NCBI GenBank assembly: GCA_963971285.1
Contig: OZ020250.1
Coordinates: 14,306,499 to 14,370,498, forward strand
DNA length: 64,000 bases
Origin: Astropecten irregularis
Lineage: Eukaryota; Echinodermata; Asteroidea; Paxillosida; Astropectinidae
Direction of reading: 5' to 3'
A program made the position numbers and the translations under genes. Positions 57,208 to 64,000 of this stretch are shown one piece after another (the stretch's first letter is position 1; each line of letters starts with the position of its first letter). The notes below the pieces were generated by a model that was not told the DNA's origin, ran no database searches, and was given only the letters and a program-made list of their open reading frames with translations.

Positions 57208-57535
57208 GTAAAGGAATATCATACTTTGGTTCTTGTCAACGAACTGACACAGATTCATGAGCAAAATAAGGTAAATACAAGAACAGTCATCTATGAAAAT
57301 TTCAGTCCCACACCGTTACCCACTTTTTTTTTTTAGTCTTTTCTCTATCTTTAAAAGATAAACAAAGTGGTTTTACTCTTTTCTGGATAACACAGCATAT
57401 TAGGCAGAAACATGCATGTTAACGGTATGTTTCTATCATCACCATCTTTATACCCTGTAAGTTATAGGTGAATCTGTCAAGATTTCTGTTTCGGTATGCT
57501 ACCCAAGTATGATACTATACCTTTAACGGTATACC
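57208..57535 (-). mobile_element. M1-family MITE upstream of TTI2
   Basis: AAAGGAATATCATACTTTGG to CCCAAGTATGATACTATACC, with a TTATAGGTGAATCTGTCAAG arm. It lies about 1 kb before the TTI2 start codon. Confidence 0.65.
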
Positions 57536-57890
57536 GTCCCGTATTACGTTTAAAATGTACTTTAATTACATAAAATAAATTATAATAAAATAAATCTGAA
57601 CCATTGTAGAGCGAATCATGCTCAAATGTGATTTTGTTGCTGTATCTAATTAGAAATCAGTTTTAATGTAAGTGAAAACCTTTTTTCTGAGGGTAGGCCG
57701 TGACTGGCAAAACTACCAAAACATGCAATTAATTTGACAAATTAAGATTAAAACTGGGATTCAATTTCATTCATTCATCATGATAACATTTTCATTACTT
57801 TTCGTAGAACCTGGAAAAAATATGGTTCTTGTTGTTATGTTATCACTTGGAATTTGCGGTTTTTACAAATAAAATGCAAAGGTTTTTTGT

Positions 57891-58359
57891 GGGTGCAGAC
57901 CAGTAAATAGGCCAACATCGGTCCGCGGAGCTCATTAATTTTTTGTATACCCTCAAAATCTTTTCTCTTAAAGCGTCTGGTGAGCCCTACATGGGAAGTC
58001 TTGTAGACTAAATAGATGGAACATAATCGCCAGAGTTTGGACTTTCACCTTTGATCCGTTTGGATGAAATCAGGCCATAAATTCGCTCTATTTTTGCCCT
58101 GTATTGGAGGGGTACTAGTTTTGGTCTGGCACTGGTCAATTCGGCCGTTTTAGTGGTATTTTTCATTGAATGTACTTTTCGGCAAAAGGTCATCAGTTAA
58201 CCTATAGAAAATTGAAAAGAAAATGGAAATTGAAGTTTTCACCTTTATTTTGCCGTATTGGTCGATTGCCCCAGAAACTTCTGAGTATTTTTAATAATTT
58301 TTTTTAAATTGGCCATTTTGCGTTGGAGCCTATGGGAATTTATTTACTGGTCTGCACCC
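57891..58359. mobile_element. 469-bp element (GGGTGCAGACCAGTAAATA ends)
   Basis: GGGTGCAGACCAGTAAATA at left and TATTTACTGGTCTGCACCC at right, perfect 19-bp inverted ends. It lies 210 bp before the TTI2 start codon; no transposase reading frame seen. Confidence 0.8.
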
Positions 58360-58570
58360 TTGTGGCGCACGCACAACAAAAATAAATGTATATAGCGCCC
58401 TCTTTGGATATCTTTGACCGACAATGTTTTGCAACGCCCTCAAGTGACAATGTTTAATCAAGATTATAAACAAACTTGTCCATGTGGTTGTATGTTGTTG
58501 TGTTTTGTGGTAGTTTTTGCATAAAATCCTGTTCTAGATTCATTATTTCCCGTGTCTTTGAATTCTCAAC

Positions 58571-61500
58571 ATGCCAGAGTCAGCAGTCAATGTGCAAGTC
58601 CTGAAAAAGCTCCTGGAAACTGTGGGTGACGGTGGAAATGTCGACAACTCGGTAATGTTATGGCATGTTTTATCACTCATGATGTTTTTTTTCTTTGCTC
58701 AGTCTCGGGCTCGGTATTCGGTGTACAAACAGGTCCTATACCTATAAACTATAAAGGGATTAACTAACTTTTTATAAAGAAACTTAGGCCTACCTAAATA
58801 GGCCTAAACGTTAGTGGTGTTCTCTTCAATATTATTATTAACAAGGTTAAATTTGTGGAAAGAGGGCAGGGCTTTGATTTTTGTAGGGAAATTATGGGGT
58901 AAAAACGGTAATGAAGACATGCCTTTTTTTTCACGGGGTTCCTGAAGTTTAGTACACTCAGGTTAGCTGGTACCCAGCTTCTACTCACCTAATTCTAGGT
59001 AAGTAGAAGCTGGGTACCAGCTAACCTGAGTGTACTAAACCTAGCCTGATTGTACAATGTATTTAACTTCAGGAACCCCCTTTTCACGAACGCACGTTAC
59101 TGCTGCAGACACGCAGACGAGAATATGGTCTAGTGTCTGCTATCACTGTGTGGACTTTTGATACGTTGGTTGTAGGTGCCAAGCTTAACTAGACTACTAG
59201 CCAGACCAGACAAAATGACAGACGGGCTGTTTTCAAATTACGTAAAAAGTGCATAAGAAAATTGTATTTTTACTCTGAAATGTTACACAAATGTCTTCGC
59301 TCTGGGGTTTTAAGGCCTCAGAAACATTTGCTGAAAGTCCAAAATATCATTTTGGAACAGCAGAAGCTATAAAGTTGTTTTTTATTCCCTTTACAGGTAT
59401 CGTACCCTAAAAGTAACCCTTACCTATACAAGGATACACCACTCCTTGCAAGCTAGGCATGGAGGGGCGGGGCAACAGACTCGGGGTGGGTCGGAGGAAG
59501 AAACTTTGTGTTAATGCCAAATGTAATTTAATAATAATTTATAATAATAGTGACATCTATAAAAGGGTATCATAATGCTTTACACTTTTATCATCCCTGG
59601 TCATTTACATTCCTGAAACCATCTCAACTCCCTGGGGAGCATACAGCCCAGGCTACCATAGAGCGCACAGAGGCTAATCAAACCACAAAGCCATCTCTAC
59701 CTTCACAGGTACTCATTTACACCTGGGTGAAGAGGAGCAATATGTGACAAAGCGTCTTGCCCAAGGACGCAAGCACCATTAACCCATGGCTGGATTCGAA
59801 CTCACAAATCAATCTGTAGATTGACCAGACCACAAGATCTTGAGTACGACATGCCAGACCACTAGGCCTCGGCACCCCAAATGTAATCTGGTTGATACAG
59901 TAATCAGTGTTTAGCCTACGACATTCCTGCAAATCATTGCAGCAGTTTTTCCTCTCTCAGGAGTTTGAGAAGATTTGTGCTGTAGTGGCCGCGGCATTCC
60001 AGCATGACAGTGCAGATCCAGCCTGGTTCCTCGACTCGGAAGGGGTCCAAGAAGCTGTCATAAAAGCTGTGACATCATTGGTCCAGAGGACAAGGCTACC
60101 ACAGAGTTTAATCAATGAAAACGAAGGTTAGTGATGCAATAGAAGGTGGTAGAATGATATCATTTTGTGTAATGACACATGGGCCTTTCTCAAAGCTCGG
60201 CTACGGCTCAGGCTCCGGCTTCGTCTCTGTCATGGATATGCTGAAAATATAGTAGTTTTTCATTGAAGCTGAAGCTCTGTTTTCTTTTTCAAACCAGAGA
60301 ATCTACTTCCGCAGTCGAAAGTCTCTATTTGATACCAGTAATGGAGCCGGAGTTGGAGCCAAGCATTGAGAAAGGCCCAAATCGAGTGTAGTTATATGTA
60401 TTTTGATCCTGTGAAACTATATAATTCAAATAAGAATTATGTACAGCTCTCCTGATGATGACTAGGGCAGGCTAGTCGAAACGTTGAGACTTTACGAGAA
60501 GTGTGAACGAAATATAAGTGTGAAAGTATGAACGATTCTTACACGGTGTTTCTGCAAACCGATCCACATACTAATAATTCATCATGCAAAGCCTCAAATC
60601 TTTCAATGTACAGGCGTCTGGAGGCCCATTCGCCAGAGAAGTTTAAAATGCTGTTTTTCAACGCCTTTTCCAATTACTGACGATGTCATAATTTCTCTTG
60701 GTCACAAAATATATAATTCTATTTCTACAACATTTTAAAGAGTAACTTACTTCTTAATAATTTGACTTTACTGTGCGACAATGTATATGCAAAACAATTA
60801 TTATGCCTATTATGTGTTGCAATACATTCTAACCTGAAAGGTAATTTCATACTTTGGTTTTTGTCAAAGAAATGCAGATTCATGGGCAAAAATATAAAGA
60901 AAGATAAATGGTCATCTGTGAAATTTCCAGTCCCATACGGTGCCCACTATTTGAGAAAACAGTAAAAATAACGCCCATGGTAATTTAAAATCATTTCACA
61001 GGATTTTTGATCTACCAAAGATCAAAATTGTTTTTGGTAAATTGGTTTGACTCTGACTTTTATTCTGAAACAAATACAGCATTTCAGGCAGAAGAATGTA
61101 ATGGAATGTTTCTACCACCACCATCTTCATATTCTGTAAGTTATAGGTCAATCTGTGAAGATTTCTGTTTCGGTATGCTACTAAAGTATGATGGTACCTT
61201 TATTAACCACTTTTGCTGTTTTTTTTTAACTTGTTGAGATCCTGCTTTACAAATTCATGCTTACATCCTCGACAGATGAATGTTTTGAGGAAATGGCAAG
61301 ATTGGCGACTGCCTCAGCATCCACTATCACCGCCATCTTGAGAAGTCTTCACAATGGTCAGCTCTCATTGGACAGTGCTGATCATGTGAGGAAGGAAGAA
61401 GCACAGCTATTGGTCAGACAGGTTGTTAGTGGAGTGACATCACAGTGTCTGGTCCTAGTAGCCACTCACTGCGAGCAACGAGCATGGACTAGCAGCAAGT

Positions 61501-63478
61501 CACAGCTGGCTTGTAAAGGTATACACCATTTTGCTGTACGACCATCCTATACACATTGTGTTTTTAAACAATTTGGTGTGATGGCTGTGGAACGTAACAT
61601 GAGAATAATACTATTACATCGAAATGTCTTCCTAATTTTCGATGTCTCCCAAATGTTCACTTTCATAATAATATAATAATGCATTCTTATATAGCGCATT
61701 ACATCAATAGAAAATCTCAATACACTTTACACAAAAATCATAATAGTACATAAAAGCTCATTAAAAATTTACAGTGGATCGGAAGGATTGATTAGAAATT
61801 CATTTAAAAGTATGCAGAGCAGGTATAAGAGAAATTGTATCCCGGAATTTTTTTTTTGCGCTGATATATTGTACACTAATTTCCCATAGTCAGGCTGTCT
61901 GCAATAAAGGTCTTTTTATTATTTATTATTATTATTATTTATTTCTGGTAATGACACCAAGGATTCCTCAAAAGTGACCAAGGCACTGTAGCTCGCAAGC
62001 CTGACAAAAGTGATCGAGCACAACACCATCTCTACCCACACAGGTGCCCATTTACTCCTGGGTGAAGAGGAGCAATATGTGACAAAGCGTCTTGCCCAAG
62101 GATGCAAGCATCACTAGCCAATGGCCAGACTGAACCCACAATCTGTAGATTGACCACGAGACCTTGAGTACGACACACCAGACCACTAGGCCACGGTAGC
62201 CCACCTTATCCATCTCTCTGTCTTAATTCACAAATCTGTTTGTCTCTTTTTCTTTCACTCCAGACCTTAGTGGGATACTCTGCAAGATATGCGACTGTGC
62301 CTCCGTGTCAGATCTACTGATGGAGGGCCCAGGGTGGTACCAGGGAGATCAGGGCCTCTTTGGGGAGGTGATGGGACTCCTGAAGGAGAGACTGACCAGG
62401 GATGCTTGGCATAAAGAGCCCGGGACCAAGCAGGCTTTCAGCTGGAGTCTGCTACAGATGAAGGTTTGTTGATGCAATGCTTAGCTCCATTCTTTTTGTC
62501 TCATTTTTCTTGTTCCAGAAATGTGCCCTCCCCACTACTTAATGGGAAGAAATTTTAATACTGTGGAATGCTGGTATAACAAACACCGCTATAGTGAATA
62601 TTCGGCTATACCAAACGTCATTCTTAGTTCTTTTGTGCACAAAACTTACTGAACATTCATTTTAAAAGAAAATCAAAAGACAAAAGACAAAATCAAAAAC
62701 ACAGAAACAGGAAATATTTACTGGGTAAATCAAATGCTACTTGGCCGTTTTTAATTTCTGGACGTCAAGAAAATGGCCCGTACAAGACTTTCGTATATGT
62801 GCATATGTACAGCAGTAAAAAATGTCAAACATGTATGTAAAAAACAATCAAAAGAGGTCGCACTTTATTGGACAAGAGGGCGATTTATAGAAATGGCTGT
62901 CAAACAAGGCTGATGGCTGAAAATCACTATGCTGAACGACCGCTATACCAAATAAAATGTGTGCATCCCTCTGTGTTTGTTGTATTGCTGTTCGACTGTA
63001 CTGCTCGGGCTCAGCCACCAAAAAGCCAGGCCAGGGGCCAATTTCATAGAGCTGCTTAAGTATTAAAATTTGCTCAAGCATGGAAAACCTTGGTAAATAA
63101 ACTTGTTGTGAATGTTATCGCTTAGCAAACAATGGACAAATACAAGTCAAAAGCAGTAAACATCACATGAAAATTAAGTTGGTAATCCTGTTTGATCAAG
63201 GAAGACTTTTCATGCTTAAGCAAATTTTGTGCTTAAGCAGCTCCTTGAAATTGTCCCCAGGTCTGGGCTTTGGTCGAGCTCTGCACCTTCTGTGTTAAAT
63301 CCAACTCGGGAATGAGAATTGCATAGTATTCATTTGAAGCTGGAAAATAGCAATGTTTCAGTCCTAACATCAAGCCTGACTTTGTGTCCTATTTCTGGTT
63401 TCTCAACAGCATCCATTTCTCGGTGACCATCTAGATGTCATCCTGCCTCCTTCTCTACTCTTTACTGATGATCATAAG
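58571..63478 (+). CDS. TTI2: TTI2, TELO2-interacting protein 2 (5' part)
   Basis: First five exons: 58571-58651, 59961-60126, 61276-61518, 62264-62463, 63410-63478; the gene runs off the right edge (253 codons seen). TTI2 is part of the TELO2-TTI1-TTI2 (TTT) complex, a cochaperone for PIKK kinases such as mTOR, ATM and DNA-PKcs. The call rests on exons 4-5: a WHKEPGTKQAFSWSLLQM segment followed by HPFLGDHLDVILPPSLL and DDHK aligns with the vertebrate TTI2 block (W-K-N-x-P ... F-S-W-T-L-Q-Q-V, then a Leu-rich stretch and S-D-D). Exons 1-3 are less conserved and helical, as expected of an alpha-solenoid protein; exon 1 is the least certain. Splice phases join cleanly (0, 1, 1, 0, 0). Unrelated to the esterase array; it marks its right border. 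Confidence 0.85.
58935..59081. mobile_element. Foldback element with a 39-bp perfect hairpin, TTI2 intron 1
   Basis: 58947-58985 and 59002-59040 are perfect reverse complements (39 bp) with a 16-nt loop; GGTTAGCTGGTACCCAGCTT lies in the left arm. Outer ends GGGGTTCCTGAAGTT and AACTTCAGGAACCCC add a second, larger foldback. A related half with CTGGTACCCAGCTTCTACT occurs at about 18250. Confidence 0.85.
59560..59878 (-). repeat. tRNA-derived SINE, TTI2 intron 1
   Basis: Minus-strand copy of the 39550 SINE: TGACAAAGCGTCTTGCCCAA, GGCTGGATTCGAACTCAC and CCAGACCACTAGGCCTCGGC. Confidence 0.75.
60181..60378. mobile_element. M6-family MITE, TTI2 intron 2
   Basis: GGGCCTTTCTCAAAGCTCGG at left and AAGCATTGAGAAAGGCCC at right, with TTGAAGCTGAAGCTCTGTTT inside. 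A repeat related to 33690 follows at 60447-60575. Confidence 0.75.
60836..61203 (-). mobile_element. M1-family MITE, TTI2 intron 2
   Basis: AAAGGTAATTTCATACTTTGG to ACTAAAGTATGATGGTACC. It ends about 70 bp before TTI2 exon 3. Confidence 0.7.
61940..62203 (-). repeat. tRNA-derived SINE, TTI2 intron 3
   Basis: Third copy of the 39550 SINE: TGACAAAGCGTCTTGCCCAA, CAGACCACTAGGCCACGG. It ends about 60 bp before exon 4. An (ATT)n run precedes it at about 61917-61940. Confidence 0.75.
63034..63258. mobile_element. M3-family MITE, TTI2 intron 4
   Basis: GGGGCCAATTTCATAGAGCT and AGCAGCTCCTTGAAATTG ends; CAGG at both junctions (63032-63035 and 63258-63261). Confidence 0.75.
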
Positions 63479-63554
63479 GTGAGTCCGTCTACCGTTGGGT
63501 CTGTTCATCAGCTAAATCCATGGGTCTTGACATTCAGGGCAAAACATGGATAAT

Positions 63555-64000
63555 TCCCCTGGTCATTGCCTTGGTGCCCCTGGTCATTGCCTTGGTGCAC
63601 CTGGTCATTGCCATGGTGCCCCTGGTCATTGCCTTGGTGCACCTGGTCATTGCCTAATTGGTGCCCCTGGTCATTGCCTTGGTGCCCTTGGTCAGTGCCT
63701 TGGTTTCCCTGGTCATTGCCTTGGTGCCCCTGGTCATTTGCCTTGGTGTTCCTGGTCATTACCTTGTTGCCCCTGGTCATCATTGCCTTGGTGCCCCTGG
63801 TCATTGCCTTGGTTCCCCTGGTCATTGCCTCGGTTCTCCTGGTCATTGCCTCGGTGCCTCTGGTCATTGCCTTGGTGCCCCTGGTTATTGCCATGGTGCC
63901 CCTGGTCATTGCCATGGTGCCCCTGGTCATTACCTTGGTTCCCCTGGTCATTGCCTCGGTGCCTCTGGTCATTGCCTTGGTTCACCTGGTCATTGCCTTG
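63555..64000. repeat. 21-bp minisatellite, TTI2 intron 5
   Basis: About 21 units of CTGGTCATTGCCTTGGTGCCC running off the right edge, starting about 75 bp after the exon 5 donor. Because 21 is a multiple of three, long open frames appear on the minus strand (MTRGTKA- or QGNDQGH-type repeats); they are not genes. Confidence 0.92.

Noticed and set aside
63508-63985. Minus-strand frames of 154 and 83 codons with a 7-residue repeat
   Set aside because: Produced by a 21-bp minisatellite whose period is divisible by three; no start context, domain or exon signals.

Overview
The window is animal nuclear DNA. Genes are split into short exons with GT-AG introns, and introns and spacers are packed with small inverted-repeat transposons, tRNA-derived SINEs and LINE fragments. 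Gene content and repeat style suggest a marine invertebrate deuterostome, most likely an echinoderm (a sea star is possible); this is inference, since no diagnostic marker gene is present.

Most of the window (1-56110) is a head-to-tail, plus-strand array of secreted carboxylesterase/cholinesterase-like genes (alpha/beta-hydrolase fold, COesterase family). Gene A (1-2410) is only its last four exons. Gene B (4876-11704, 620 aa), gene C (15075-24201, 605 aa) and gene D (29055-40690, 610 aa) share one nine-exon plan. A broken copy, psi-E (42596 to about 43526), keeps most of a first exon. Gene F (44517-56110, 596 aa) is the most divergent and lacks the intron between exons 6 and 7. The complete genes carry a signal peptide, an oxyanion-hole GGG, a nucleophile Ser elbow, an acidic triad residue and a catalytic His. 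Every gene whose 3' end is visible finishes with a separate exon coding an amphipathic, Trp-rich tail that resembles the tetramerisation (T/WAT) peptide of vertebrate acetyl- and butyrylcholinesterase, but without its terminal Cys. The choline-binding Trp loop of true acetylcholinesterase is not recognisable, so these look like oligomerising secreted esterases of unknown substrate.

A and B are a recent tandem duplication: positions 1 to about 4230 align with 9233 to about 13095, introns and 3' flank included. From 58571 to the right edge lies an unrelated gene, the 5' part of TTI2 (TELO2-interacting protein 2, of the TTT complex that stabilises PIKK kinases).

The non-coding DNA is a layered transposon record. 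At least a dozen MITE-like families with terminal inverted repeats can be read by eye. They include a hAT-type element with an 8-bp target duplication inside another MITE, a 5'-truncated LINE with a 12-bp target duplication inside a SINE, a roughly 1-kb element with a possible transposase helix-turn-helix next to its deleted derivative, and a MITE that supplies the splice acceptor of gene B exon 2. There are also two minisatellites (20-bp and 21-bp units), a (TTG)n tract and several foldback structures. Exon boundaries were placed by hand from reading frame, splice sites and paralogue comparison, without transcript data.
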